Positions 44,065-53,544 of a stretch of DNA of 64,000 nt are shown piece by piece. Positions within the stretch are counted from its first letter, which is position 1. The number at the start of each line of letters is the position of its first letter. Below the pieces are notes generated by a model. It was not told the origin of the DNA and did no database searches. It was given only the letters and a program-made list of their open reading frames with translations. This stretch comes from Haloferax mediterranei ATCC 33500. Its GTDB lineage: Archaea; Halobacteriota; Halobacteria; Halobacteriales; Haloferacaceae. The stretch spans positions 1,612,001-1,676,000 of the forward strand of contig NC_017941.2 in NCBI RefSeq assembly GCF_000306765.2. The letters are read 5' to 3'. A program made the translations under genes and the position numbers.

Positions 44065-46572
44065 TTATTTCGCGTCCGAATCGTAGTACTTCTCGATGAG
44101 CTTCGCGGCCGCGGCGGCCGTCTTCCGATAGTCGCGGTCGCCGTCGGGCGTCCGAACCGCGTACTCGTAGTGCCCGCTGTTCGGGACGTACCACTTCTCG
44201 GGGAACTCGTCGAGGACGTGCTGTGCGTCGCCGTTACTCGGCGCGCCGGTTGCAGCAGCCACACTCGGAATGGCTTCGGCGACAGCCACGCTCGGAACGG
44301 TTTCAGCGACCGTCGTCCGTTTAGTCACGACGGAAACCGTATCGGTATCAAGCGACCGCGGTTCCGGAACGTCTCGCGGTGTCATGACCGTCGGGCTGGA
44401 TTCGACGAGGAGCGTCTCGGGAACATCCGGGTGTGACGCTGGCATTCCTCGGTGGACGCCGGGTCTACTCGATGCGCCGAGAACCTGATTCATCAGAATC
44501 GACTGCATGGTGACCGTGTGGCCGTTTTCCGGCGACAGTTGGTCGTACGAGCCGTCGGCGTTCATCTCCCACGACTTCCGGTTGTCGGCGAATCCGAGTT
44601 CGAGGATGAATCGGAGTTGCTCGCGGATGTCGGGGTCCTCCACGGGCGCGATGGCCTCCACGCGCTTGTCGAGGTTCCGCGTCATCCAGTCGGCCGACCC
44701 GACGTAGTACTCCGGGTCGCCGGCGTTTTCGAAGTAGAAGATGCGCGAGTGTTCGAGAAAGCGGTCGACGACGCTTCGAACCGTGACCGTCTCGGAGAGG
44801 CCCTCGATTCCGGGACGAAGCCGACAGATGTCGCGGACGAGCAGGTCGATATCGACGCCAGCCATCGACGCTTTGTAGAGTTCTTCGACGATGCCGGGGT
44901 CTTCGAGCGCGTTCATCTTGGCGACGATACGGGCGGGGCGACCCGCCGCCGCGTGCTCCGCCTCGCGGCGGATACACTTCGTGAACTCGTTTCGCATCGT
45001 TACGGGGGCGATGAGGAGTTTGCGGAACTCCTCGTCGAGCGAGGGTCCGGTGAAGAAGTTGAACACCTTGACGAGGTCCTGTCCGATGTCGCGGTCGGCC
45101 GTGAGGACGCCGAGGTCGACGTAGCCTTTCGCCGTCCCGGAGTGGTAGTTACCGGTGGCGACGTGCGAATAGAGGCAAACGCCGTCTTCTTCCTCGCGGA
45201 CGACGAGCGCGGTCTTGGTGTGCGTCTTCAGTCCGATGGTTCCGTAGGCGACGTGAATACCCTCTTCTTCGAGTTTGTGTACCCATTCGAGGTTGTTCTG
45301 CTCGTCGAAGCGGGCTTTGAGTTCGACCATCGCCGCGACCTGCTTACCGTTGTCGACGGCGTCGATGAGCGACTCGATAATCTTCGAGTCTGATGCCGTG
45401 CGGTAGATTGCGGCCTTGATAGCGAGGACGTTCGGGTCGTTCGCGGCCGCGTCGAGGAACTCCTGAACGGTGTCGCCGAAGGAGTGGTACGGGTGGTGCA
45501 ACAGTACGTCCTTGCGCCGAATCTCGTCGAAGATGGTGTCACCGTCACCACCCACGTCGTCGGCGTCGGTGTCCGCGAATCGAGAGTGTGGTTGCGGCGT
45601 CCACGAGTCGAGAGATAGGTCCGGCCGCGAGAGGTCCGTGAGGTCCATGAACTCGCGGTAGTCGAGCGGACCCCGAAGCTCGAACACCTCACGTTCATCG
45701 AGGTCTAACTGCTCGATGAGGAGTTCCCGCGCCGACTCCGGGGCGTCCGCTTCGATTTCGAGGCGCACCGCGGTCGCAAAGCGGCGCTGGTCGAGGACTT
45801 CCTCAATCATATCGATGAGGTCTTCGGCGACCTCCTCGTTTCTTCGGACCTCGGCGTTCCGTGTCAGTTTGAACACCGCGGTGTCCACCACCTCGACGTT
45901 CGGAAAGAGCAAATCGAGGTTCGCGCGGATGATTGCTTCGAGGAGGACGTAACGAACCTCGTCGCCGTCGGTCTCGACTTCGACGAGTCGCGGCCGGTTC
46001 TGCGGAATCTTCACACGGGTGAACGTCAGGTCGTCGTCGCTGTCGTCACCTCTCGTGATGACCGCGAGCGAGAGCGAGAGATTGGAGATAAATGGAAACG
46101 GGTGGGCCGGGTCGAACGAAAGCGGCGTGAGCACCGGGAGGACAGACACCTCGAAGTACTCGCGCATCTCCGACTGTTGGTCGGGTGTTAGGTCGTCGTA
46201 GTCGCAGATATGGATACCCTCGGCGGCAAGTGCGGGACGAATTTCCTCGCGGTAGCACGCCGCCTGCCGTTCGAACAGAGGTCTTGCCTTGTCGATAACC
46301 TCCTCCCACTGTTCTTGGGGTGTCCGGCCGTCTGTTGTCTGTTCGGTGACACCAGCGTCTATCTGTTGTTTTAGCCCGCCGACGCGTTTCATGAAGAACT
46401 CGTCCAAGTTCTTCGTGAAGATAGCGAGAAAGCGGACCCGTTCGAGGAGCGGGTTCCGGTCGTCCAGTGCCTCGTTGAGCACGCGGGACTGGAACTCCAG
46501 TTGACTCAACTCGCGATTGAGGTAGTACTGCGGGTCAGAGAGGTCGATGGTATCGGTCGACTCGTCGGTCAT
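44065..46572 (-). CDS. ppk: Polyphosphate kinase 1
   Basis: An 835-residue PPK1: N-terminal YYLNRELSQLEFQSRVL, head domain FxKRVGGLKQQ, and catalytic core with HHPYHSFGD, AIYRTASDS, KARFDEQNN and SHVATGNYHSGTAK (the autophosphorylated His). It makes polyphosphate from ATP. The C-terminus has an extra segment of about 90 residues (about 735-800) that is Val/Thr/Pro-rich with a 27-base tandem repeat at 44257, then a conserved ending EKWYVPNSGHYEY. The start is ATG 46572; 46578 is possible. Confidence 0.93.
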   Translation of the reverse strand: MTDESTDTIDLSDPQYYLNRELSQLEFQSRVLNEALDDRNPLLERVRFLAIFTKNLDEFFMKRVGGLKQQIDAGVTEQTTDGRTPQEQWEEVIDKARPLFERQAACYREEIRPALAAEGIHICDYDDLTPDQQSEMREYFEVSVLPVLTPLSFDPAHPFPFISNLSLSLAVITRGDDSDDDLTFTRVKIPQNRPRLVEVETDGDEVRYVLLEAIIRANLDLLFPNVEVVDTAVFKLTRNAEVRRNEEVAEDLIDMIEEVLDQRRFATAVRLEIEADAPESARELLIEQLDLDEREVFELRGPLDYREFMDLTDLSRPDLSLDSWTPQPHSRFADTDADDVGGDGDTIFDEIRRKDVLLHHPYHSFGDTVQEFLDAAANDPNVLAIKAAIYRTASDSKIIESLIDAVDNGKQVAAMVELKARFDEQNNLEWVHKLEEEGIHVAYGTIGLKTHTKTALVVREEEDGVCLYSHVATGNYHSGTAKGYVDLGVLTADRDIGQDLVKVFNFFTGPSLDEEFRKLLIAPVTMRNEFTKCIRREAEHAAAGRPARIVAKMNALEDPGIVEELYKASMAGVDIDLLVRDICRLRPGIEGLSETVTVRSVVDRFLEHSRIFYFENAGDPEYYVGSADWMTRNLDKRVEAIAPVEDPDIREQLRFILELGFADNRKSWEMNADGSYDQLSPENGHTVTMQSILMNQVLGASSRPGVHRGMPASHPDVPETLLVESSPTVMTPRDVPEPRSLDTDTVSVVTKRTTVAETVPSVAVAEAIPSVAAATGAPSNGDAQHVLDEFPEKWYVPNSGHYEYAVRTPDGDRDYRKTAAAAAKLIEKYYDSDAK
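44257..44310. repeat. 27-base tandem repeat in the ppk C-terminal insert
   Basis: Two 27-base units (44257-44283 and 44284-44310) differing at 4 positions, encoding VAETVPSVA and VAEAIPSVA in frame. The repeat lies in a low-complexity tail absent from typical PPK1. Confidence 0.75.
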
Positions 46573-46802
46573 TGGCATCGGTGGGTGGGGAGAGAATTCG
46601 GCAGACTGTTCGGCGGGTGTACGACACAGAGAGAGGGAGAGACCTATTAAGTAATTTATATGAGAACCACCGCTGACTACGGTTCAGTAATTGACACTAT
46701 GTGTGAATATATAATAATAATATATTTGCTGACAGCTATCGTCGAGACGGCTGTCAGTCCCGGAAACGAGACGCTGAAGAGTCCCCACGGGAAACACTGA
46801 GT
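46573..46802. promoter_or_regulatory. Divergent promoter region between ppk and thiI
   Basis: An AT-rich core (GAATATATAATAATAATATATTT, about 46705-46727) can supply TATA elements in both directions. It is followed by the hairpin at 46729-46757. No gene is seen. Confidence 0.5.
46729..46757. promoter_or_regulatory. Inverted repeat just before thiI
   Basis: CTGACAGC (46729-46736) and GCTGTCAG (46750-46757) are perfect 8-base arms around a 13-base loop, 45 bases before the thiI GTG. It may be an operator or a leader-RNA hairpin. Confidence 0.4.
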
Positions 46803-47984
46803 GTGAACGAGACGGCGCACGTCGTCCTCGTCGGCTACGGCGAGGTGGGCACCAAGAGTTCGAGCGTTCGGGCGAAGATGGAGAGTCTACTCCGGACCAA
46901 CTTGCAAGCGGTCCTCGACGACCGCTCGCTTTCGGGACACGTCGACCGGGAGTGGTCGCGGATTCTCGTCCGCGACCCCGACGACCCCGAGGCAGTCGCC
47001 GCCGCGTGCGCCGAAGTGCCGGGCGTCGTCTGGGCGCGACCGTGTATTGCCTGCGCGCCTGACCTCGACGCTATCGTATCGACGTGCCGCGACCTCACTG
47101 TGGACCACCCCGATGGAGCCAGTTTCGCCGTCGACGCCGACCGAATCGGCTCGTCGGAGCAACACGACTTTTCCAGCAGGGACATCGAACGCGAGGCCGG
47201 AAGCGCCGTCGTCGACGCCACCGGCGCACCCGTCGACCTCGACAACCCCGAGCGGACGTACCGCGTCGAGTGCCGCGAAGACACTGCGTATCTCTCCGCC
47301 CGGCGATTCGACGGTCCCGGTGGCCTCCCACTCGGAACGCAAGGAAAGACGATTTCGCTCGTCTCCGGCGGCATTGACTCGCCTGTGGCGACGTGGGAAC
47401 TCATGCGCCGCGGCTGTGAAGTCGTTCCCGTCTACATCGATTTAGGCGACTACGGCGGGGCGGACCACCGCGCTCGCGCCATCGAGACGGTTCGAACTAT
47501 CGCCCGTCGTGCACCCAACGCCAACATGCGAGTCCACGTCGTTCCGGCCGGTGACGTGGTCCGACGACTGATGGACACTATCGAAGACACGCGAATGCTC
47601 TCGCTTCGACGCGTGATGCTCGCCATCGCCGCCGAGGTCGCCGCCGACGAGCACGCCCACTCTATCGTCACCGGCGAGTCGCTGGGGCAGAAATCCAGCC
47701 AGACCGGTGGAAACCTCGCGGTCACCGGGGCCGCCGTAGACCTTCCCGTCCACCGACCGCTCTTGACCCGCGACAAGACGGATATCGTCGCCGAAGCCCG
47801 CGAACTCGGGACCTACGACGACTCGACGCTCCCGGTCGGCTGTGAGCGAGTTGCGCCGAGCTACCCCGAGACGAACGCCTCACTGGCCGCCGTCGAAGCC
47901 GCCGAACCCGCCGACCTGTTCGACCTCGCCGCCGAGGCCGCCCACAAACGGACTGTCGTATCGCTGGACGACGACATCAAGTAG
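46803..47984 (+). CDS. thiI: tRNA 4-thiouridine synthase ThiI
   Basis: A 393-residue protein with a GTG start. The N-terminal ferredoxin-like/THUMP region (VVLVGYGEVGTKSSSVRAKM) is followed by the PP-loop LVSGGIDSPVATWELM, which adenylates U8 of tRNA. TGESLGQKSSQT is the conserved tRNA-ThiI signature. It lacks the C-terminal rhodanese domain, as do other archaeal ThiI proteins. It is divergent from ppk. Confidence 0.93.
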   Translation: MNETAHVVLVGYGEVGTKSSSVRAKMESLLRTNLQAVLDDRSLSGHVDREWSRILVRDPDDPEAVAAACAEVPGVVWARPCIACAPDLDAIVSTCRDLTVDHPDGASFAVDADRIGSSEQHDFSSRDIEREAGSAVVDATGAPVDLDNPERTYRVECREDTAYLSARRFDGPGGLPLGTQGKTISLVSGGIDSPVATWELMRRGCEVVPVYIDLGDYGGADHRARAIETVRTIARRAPNANMRVHVVPAGDVVRRLMDTIEDTRMLSLRRVMLAIAAEVAADEHAHSIVTGESLGQKSSQTGGNLAVTGAAVDLPVHRPLLTRDKTDIVAEARELGTYDDSTLPVGCERVAPSYPETNASLAAVEAAEPADLFDLAAEAAHKRTVVSLDDDIK

Positions 47985-48091
47985 TGTGCGAACGTCCAAC
48001 ACAATTTTGAATTAGCGACTGTTCAGATTTGTTTCGGATGGTAGATTGCACAAAAATGGATTTATTTACCGTGAGTTCGACGGTTTTTTCC

Positions 48092-48346
48092 ATGTCACGA
48101 ACATCGCGTTTCGGCCGCAGTCATCCCGGCCCGGAGTGGCGAATCTCACATCGGGCGACGCGGACCGACTGGAGCGATGCCGTCGAGCGATGTGCGACGT
48201 GTCACACCGATATCGACATGCGCGAAGCCCACTATCAAGTAGTCCTCGACCGGGATATCGACCACTCCGGAAAGCTCTCTTTCGAGCGCCAGCGCGTCGT
48301 CTTCTGCGACGAAGCCTGTGCCGACCAGTGGGAGTCTCACGCCTAA
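48092..48346 (+). CDS. Small zinc-binding protein
   Basis: An 84-residue protein starting at ATG 48092. CATCHTDIDM and FCDEACADQW make a C-x2-C ... C-x3-C treble-clef-like zinc site, with HYQVVLDRDI between. This pattern occurs in haloarchaeal DUF7576-type proteins. A longer upstream start at 48029 is less likely. Confidence 0.65.
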   Translation: MSRTSRFGRSHPGPEWRISHRATRTDWSDAVERCATCHTDIDMREAHYQVVLDRDIDHSGKLSFERQRVVFCDEACADQWESHA

Positions 48347-48388
48347 GTACCGGAACCGCTTTACCGAATCCGGACCGTCCATTTCGAC

Positions 48389-48841
48389 GTGACGCAGGTC
48401 TGTATCGTCGGAGCCGAAGATGTCCACCTCCAGTACGAGTTGTTGTCGAGAGATACGGCCCGGGCAGCGCTCTCGACGTACGACATCTCCGAACCGTTTG
48501 AGAACTCGCTTTCTATCGAGACGGTAAGCCTCGGCGCAGCCGTCTCGCTCCTCAACGACCTCAACTGGTATCTCGTCCGCTTTGCCGCGTTCTCGCTGAT
48601 TCTCGAACCATCTGTCTCCACTGACGAGTGGCTCTCACGCGACCTCGCTCGAAAGGTTCGAGACGGACAGGTGCAACCCGAAGCGACCGGCGACCATCTC
48701 GCCATCTACGGCGTCGAAGACCAACGACTCGTCGAACCGATGTACGTGACCCGAGTCGACGGCTCCGTCCCGGAGTACGACCTCAGAGACGTGGACGAAA
48801 CGGTCGTCGTCAGGGTCGGCGAAGACGAATTCGGCCGGTAA
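48389..48841 (+). CDS. Haloarchaeal protein of unknown function
   Basis: A 150-residue protein with a GTG start, mixed alpha/beta (TQVCIVGAEDVHLQYELL, a central helix, and YVTRVDGSVPEYDLRDVDE). No catalytic motif is recognised. It follows the zinc protein after 42 bases and converges with the cysteine synthase gene. Confidence 0.6.
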   Translation: MTQVCIVGAEDVHLQYELLSRDTARAALSTYDISEPFENSLSIETVSLGAAVSLLNDLNWYLVRFAAFSLILEPSVSTDEWLSRDLARKVRDGQVQPEATGDHLAIYGVEDQRLVEPMYVTRVDGSVPEYDLRDVDETVVVRVGEDEFGR

Positions 48842-48872
48842 ACCGAACGAGAAGTACGGAAGAACCGTTTCG

Positions 48873-49793
48873 CTATTCTTCGACGTCGAACATCCCGGTC
48901 GACATGTAGCGCTCGCCGGAGTCCCAGAAGACCGTCACCACGAGCGGTTGGTCTTCTTCGTCAGCATCGGGGTCGGCGAGGCGTTCGGCGACCCGCTTTG
49001 CCGCGAGGAGCGACGCGCCGGAAGACTGGCCGACGAGAATTCCTTCCTCGCGGGCGAGTCGGCGGCACTCGGCTTCTGCATCTTCGAGCGCGACGATTTC
49101 AAGGTCGTCCAGCAGGTCGGTATCGAGGTTGGGGCTGACGAAGCCCGGACCCATCCCCTGGAAGTCGTTGTCGCCGACTTCGTGGCCGGAGAGCACGGCG
49201 CTTTCTTCGGGTTCGACGCCGACAACCTGCATCGACGGGAACTCCTCTTTGAGGCGACTGCCGTTACCCGAGATGGTGCCGCCGGTGCCGATACCGGCGA
49301 CGAAGGCGTCGATTTCCCGGTCGTCGATTTGGTCGAGAATCTCTTCGGCGGTCGTTCGGTAGTGCGCGTTCGGGTTTGCGGGGTTCTCGAACTGCCGAAG
49401 TTGGTACATCCCGTCGGCTTCGAGTTCGTCGGCGCGGTCTTTGGCGTCGGCGATACCGCCGTCGACGAGTTCGATAGTCGCCCCGTAGGCGCGCATAATC
49501 CGCCGGCGCTCGGGGGACATCGACTCCGGCATGACAATCGTCAGGTCGTAGCCTTTCGCCGCCGCGACGACGGCGAGTCCGATTCCGGTGTTCCCGGATG
49601 TGGGTTCGACGAGGTGGTCGCCCGGCGAGATGTCACCCGCCTCCTCGGCCGCTTCGACCATCGCCTTCGCGGGGCGGTCCTTCGCCGACCCACCCGGGTT
49701 CTTCGACTCTATCTTCGCCGCGATGGTCGACCCAGCGGGTGAGTCGACTCGGACCAGCGGCGACCCGATAGCGTCGAGGATACTATCGTCCAT
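48873..49793 (-). CDS. cysK: Cysteine synthase (O-acetylserine sulfhydrylase type)
   Basis: A 306-residue fold-type II PLP enzyme. K38 in NPGGSAKDRP binds PLP, PTSGNTGIGLA binds the substrate carboxylate, and GTGGTISGNG the cofactor phosphate. It makes cysteine from O-acetylserine (or O-phosphoserine) and sulfide. The final SGERYMSTGMFD is normal for CysK. Which acceptor is used cannot be told from sequence. Confidence 0.92.
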   Translation of the reverse strand: MDDSILDAIGSPLVRVDSPAGSTIAAKIESKNPGGSAKDRPAKAMVEAAEEAGDISPGDHLVEPTSGNTGIGLAVVAAAKGYDLTIVMPESMSPERRRIMRAYGATIELVDGGIADAKDRADELEADGMYQLRQFENPANPNAHYRTTAEEILDQIDDREIDAFVAGIGTGGTISGNGSRLKEEFPSMQVVGVEPEESAVLSGHEVGDNDFQGMGPGFVSPNLDTDLLDDLEIVALEDAEAECRRLAREEGILVGQSSGASLLAAKRVAERLADPDADEEDQPLVVTVFWDSGERYMSTGMFDVEE

Positions 49794-49952
49794 CGACTCT
49801 CGATTCTCGGTGCGAGCCTAAACGACTGGCGGAGGCGGATGAAACGGCCACGTTTCTGGCTTCCGTAGAACGTGGAAATACGAACGACGGAGCGGGCGGC
49901 GAGCCCCGCCGTGAGCGTACCCGTTAAATCCGCTCGGACGGTAGACCGGCAC

Positions 49953-50333
49953 ATGGCCGAAGCCGAGACGCTCGAAACGATGCAACCGAATCCCGCGTGG
50001 GACGCCGCATCCTACCCGGACGTGGTCGACACCCTCGCCGCCGGAGACTACACGTTCAACGTTTGGGGCGGCGACTGGTGCGGCGACTGTCGGAGCCAAC
50101 TCCCCGACTTCGCCGCGGCCCTCGACGCCGCCGGCGTCGACGCCGAGCGAATCGAACACTACCCGGTCGAGAAGGCCGACGACGGGTCGAAAATCGGCCC
50201 GCTCGTCGAGGAGTACGGTATCGAGTTCATCCCGACGGTCGTCGTCGAGGAAAACGGCGAGGAAGTCGCTCGATTCGTCGAAAACGAGGACGTTCCGATT
50301 GCGGTCTACCTCGCCGACGAACTGTCGAACTGA
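49953..50333 (+). CDS. Thioredoxin family protein
   Basis: A 126-residue thioredoxin-fold protein with a redox-active WCGDC motif (GGDWCGDCRSQL), cis-Pro in IPTVVV and an acidic surface. ATG 49953 is preferred to the longer frame starting at 49872 because it gives the common MAEAETLET start. It may reduce proteins made oxidised by haloarchaeal metabolism. Partner unknown. Confidence 0.85.
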   Translation: MAEAETLETMQPNPAWDAASYPDVVDTLAAGDYTFNVWGGDWCGDCRSQLPDFAAALDAAGVDAERIEHYPVEKADDGSKIGPLVEEYGIEFIPTVVVEENGEEVARFVENEDVPIAVYLADELSN

Positions 50334-50469
50334 GCGCTGGCGGTTGTTTTCCTTCCGCAGTGTCGGTGGAGTGATACGAGACGGCCGAGTATGCCGACTA
50401 GATGAGACGAAGACAGGTCCCCGTGTCGCTCGGAGCAGACGGCAAACGCGTATTGGTTGGTGTCAGCTA

Positions 50470-51198
50470 ATGACCGACGAGGAGAGGGAGCCAGCGCACT
50501 ACATCCTCGATAGCGACGACTACGGCCGCGACGTAGAGACCGTCTTTTCGGAAGTACTGCCCCTCGCACACACCGTACGTGTTGAACTCGACCGATACTG
50601 GACCGTCGAGGACGATGGCGGCGAACAGTGTGCCGCGGTTCTCTCGTCGCTGAAATCTCTCGGCCCGGAGCGGCCCGACGACCGAACGTACCAGTTCGCC
50701 CTCAATGAGGAGGGAACGGACGTGCTCTTTGCGTTGCTCGATGTGGCACAGACGTTTGCAGGGAGTAGCTTCGTATTTCGACTCAAGTTACTCGACGAGA
50801 CGGGCGCTGAACTGCTACAGACGATTCCGCACGAATCGTCGGTGTCGGGGAAGTCCCCGCCGTTGCCCGCTGAAACGGTCGGGTCCATCCAATCGGCGCT
50901 GGCCGACAGAACCGCGATGTTCGTGGAATTCGGTGTCCGGGAGCGGTGGGAAACAGACGAGTACGCTTACCGACTCGCCACGACCGACATCGTGGAATCG
51001 TCGCTCGACGGGAAGACGAGTCGGACGCTCTGTTCTGCGCTCACGACGAACAACCTCCGTATTCAGGACGGGACGACGTTGGTGTTCGATACGTGGCAGG
51101 GAGAGAAAATCGTTCACTGCGTGACCCCTGAACGCGCCGAACGAGTCGCCGAAAAAATCAGAGAGTTACGACGGCGCTACGACGGCCATCGCCTCTGA
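50470..51198 (+). CDS. Haloarchaeal protein of unknown function
   Basis: A 242-residue protein starting at ATG 50470. It is alpha/beta with YAYRLATTDIVES, a central FALLDVAQTFAGS and a basic C-terminal helix AEKIRELRRRYDGHRL. I recognise no known domain. It is in the same direction as the thioredoxin gene but 136 bases after it. Confidence 0.6.
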   Translation: MTDEEREPAHYILDSDDYGRDVETVFSEVLPLAHTVRVELDRYWTVEDDGGEQCAAVLSSLKSLGPERPDDRTYQFALNEEGTDVLFALLDVAQTFAGSSFVFRLKLLDETGAELLQTIPHESSVSGKSPPLPAETVGSIQSALADRTAMFVEFGVRERWETDEYAYRLATTDIVESSLDGKTSRTLCSALTTNNLRIQDGTTLVFDTWQGEKIVHCVTPERAERVAEKIRELRRRYDGHRL

Positions 51199-51254
51199 CG
51201 ACCTGACGAGCCTCGTTGCAGTCTCAGGCGTCGTCGCCTACGGTTTCTCCGCCC

Positions 51255-53366
51255 TCAGGCGTCGTCGCCCGCGGTGAACCACGCCAGCGCCTCGTCGATG
51301 TCGTGGGTCGGCGCAGAGCAGGTGAAATTCTCGCAGGCGTAGACGGTCGGTTCGCCATCGGTCGCCTCGCGGGCGGCCCAAATCGGCGGAGCCTCGTCCA
51401 GTTCGAGTTCGTCGAGCCACGCGTCCAGTTCGTCGTCGGTTGCGGGTCGGCGAGAGACGACGAGACCGGGGAGGTAGCGCGAGGCGATGGTTTCGCGCCA
51501 CTCGTCGGGCATCTCGTCGGCGGCGACGGTGAGTTCCGGGACGCCGCTGGCGGCCTTTTCGGCGGCGAGGACGAGCGAGACGTGTTCGAGCGGGCTACCG
51601 CGAACGCGGTTGGCGAAGGATTCGAGGACTGCGTCGGCGGCATCGCCGAAGCCAGCGTCCGGCGCGAAGTGTTCGAGGTCCAAGAACAGCGACGTGGCGA
51701 CGCCGAGACTCGACGGCGTGGACTGGTCTGTCGCCTCCTGTGGGCGCGTCACCAGTGCCTCACCGCTTTCTGGTGTGAAGTAGAGCGTTCCCGCGGCATC
51801 GTCGTAGAACTCGCGGTGGGTCGCCCGCGCGAGGTCGATAGCGAACGAAAGCGGTTCGAGGTCGCCGGTCGCCTGATAGAGGTCGAACGCACCGCGCGCG
51901 AGGAAGGCGTAATCTTCGAGGTAGCCGTCGCCTTTGACCTCGCCGTTCATCACGCGCCGCGAGAGCGTTTCGGACGCCTCGTCCCAGAGGTGTTCGCGCA
52001 CGAAGTCGAGAGCACGGCGAGCGTCGTCGGCGAGCGAGTCGTCGGTGAGGGCGACTGCACCCTGCGCGAAGGCCGAAATCATCAGCCCGTTCCAACCGGC
52101 GAGCACCTTTTCGTCGCGGGCGGGTCGCTCGCGGTCTGTGCGGGCCGCGAAGAGTTCCTCATGAGCCTCTTCGAGTCGCTCTTCGACTTCGGATTCAGTG
52201 AGGTCGTACTCCTCGGCGAGGTCCGCGGTGGTCGCCGAGACGTTCAAGACGGTCGTCTTATTTTCGAAGTTGCCGCCGGGGGTGACGCCGTAGCGGTCAC
52301 AGAAGAGGTCGGCTTCGAGTTCGGGAAGATGGCTTCGCACGTCTTCTGGCGTCCAGACGTAGAACGTCCCTTCCTCGCCGCCGGACTGGGCGTCGAGGGT
52401 GGCGAAAAAGCCGCCGTCGTCGTGCGAGAGTTCCCTGCGGACGAACTCGAACGTCTCGCGGGCGACGGTCGCGTACGACTCGTTTCCGGTGAGGCGGTAG
52501 GCATCGAGGTAGCGAGACGCGAGGCCCGCCTGGTCGTACAGCATCTTTTCGAAGTGCGGAACGGTCCACTGGCGGTCGACACAGTAGCGATGAAAGCCGC
52601 CGCCGAGGTGGTCGCGGAGACCGCCGTTAGCCATCGCGTCGAGGGCTTCGACCGCTACGTCGAGGGCTTGGCGGCGGCCGGTGATGGCGTAGCCGCGGAG
52701 CAGCGCGTCGATACGCCCCGGTTGCGGGAACTTCGGGCCGCCGCTTCCGAAGCCACCGTGGTCGCGGTCGGCGGCGCGCAGGGCAGCTTGAACGGTCTGG
52801 TCGAGAATCTCTGAACCGGGGGTCTCGCCGGTGGTGTCCGGCGTTTCTTCGAGTCGGTCGGTGATGGCGTGGGTCCACTGCTCGGCGCGGTTTTCTATCT
52901 CGTCGCGGTCGGTCCGCCACGACTCGGCGAAGCTTTCGACGAGGTCGCGGAAACCGGGTGCGCCGCGGCGCGGTTCGGGCGGGAAGTACGTCCCGACGAA
53001 GAACGGTTTGCCCTGCGGCGTGAGCCACACCGAAAGCGGCCACCCGCCGCCGCCGGTGACGAGTTGGCAAATCGTCTGATAGATGCGGTCGAGGTCGGGG
53101 CGCTCCTCGCGGTCGACCTTCACCGGGACGAAGTGTTCGTTGAGCACCTCGGCGATTTCCGGGTCGGAAAAGCTCTCGTCGGCCATGACGTGGCACCAGT
53201 GACACGCCGAGTAGCCGATTGAAAGGAAGATGGGCTTGTCCTGCTCGCGGGCCGCTTCGAGGGCTGTTTCGTCCCACGGTTGCCAGTTAACCGGGTTGTC
53301 CGCGTGCTGACAGAGGTACGGGCTTTGCTCCTCGTCGAGTCGGTTGCGTCCCACCGGGTCGGTCAT
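51255..53366 (-). CDS. DUF255/thioredoxin-domain protein (YyaL-like)
   Basis: A 703-residue protein. The N-terminal 170 residues are a thioredoxin-like domain with [18 protein letters not shown] (CHWC motif). The rest is an (alpha/alpha)6-like domain ([41 protein letters not shown]), as in spermatogenesis-associated 20/YyaL proteins related to N-acylglucosamine 2-epimerase folds. Reaction unknown. It ends with [11 protein letters not shown], two further Cys. Confidence 0.9.
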   Translation of the reverse strand: MTDPVGRNRLDEEQSPYLCQHADNPVNWQPWDETALEAAREQDKPIFLSIGYSACHWCHVMADESFSDPEIAEVLNEHFVPVKVDREERPDLDRIYQTICQLVTGGGGWPLSVWLTPQGKPFFVGTYFPPEPRRGAPGFRDLVESFAESWRTDRDEIENRAEQWTHAITDRLEETPDTTGETPGSEILDQTVQAALRAADRDHGGFGSGGPKFPQPGRIDALLRGYAITGRRQALDVAVEALDAMANGGLRDHLGGGFHRYCVDRQWTVPHFEKMLYDQAGLASRYLDAYRLTGNESYATVARETFEFVRRELSHDDGGFFATLDAQSGGEEGTFYVWTPEDVRSHLPELEADLFCDRYGVTPGGNFENKTTVLNVSATTADLAEEYDLTESEVEERLEEAHEELFAARTDRERPARDEKVLAGWNGLMISAFAQGAVALTDDSLADDARRALDFVREHLWDEASETLSRRVMNGEVKGDGYLEDYAFLARGAFDLYQATGDLEPLSFAIDLARATHREFYDDAAGTLYFTPESGEALVTRPQEATDQSTPSSLGVATSLFLDLEHFAPDAGFGDAADAVLESFANRVRGSPLEHVSLVLAAEKAASGVPELTVAADEMPDEWRETIASRYLPGLVVSRRPATDDELDAWLDELELDEAPPIWAAREATDGEPTVYACENFTCSAPTHDIDEALAWFTAGDDA

Positions 53367-53544
53367 AGTTCGAGTTCGGTACTCCGAGAACTAAAGCGGC
53401 GTGGAGACGGCCGTTCGAGCCACGATTTGGGGGTGGCTTTGCGACCGAACCGCCGATAAGGACGAGTACAAGTAAGCACAATTGTGCTTATTTCTCTATG
53501 GCTGAAGGGCAATCTTTACACTCTCGTGCGCAGGGTATGCGGGT

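Noticed and set aside
42788..44194. A 468-residue open frame on the minus strand
   Set aside because: It lies opposite the methionine adenosyltransferase gene and shows only Val/Asp-rich antisense composition.
51216..52814. A 532-residue open frame on the plus strand
   Set aside because: It runs antisense to the YyaL-like gene, whose sense frame has clear family motifs.
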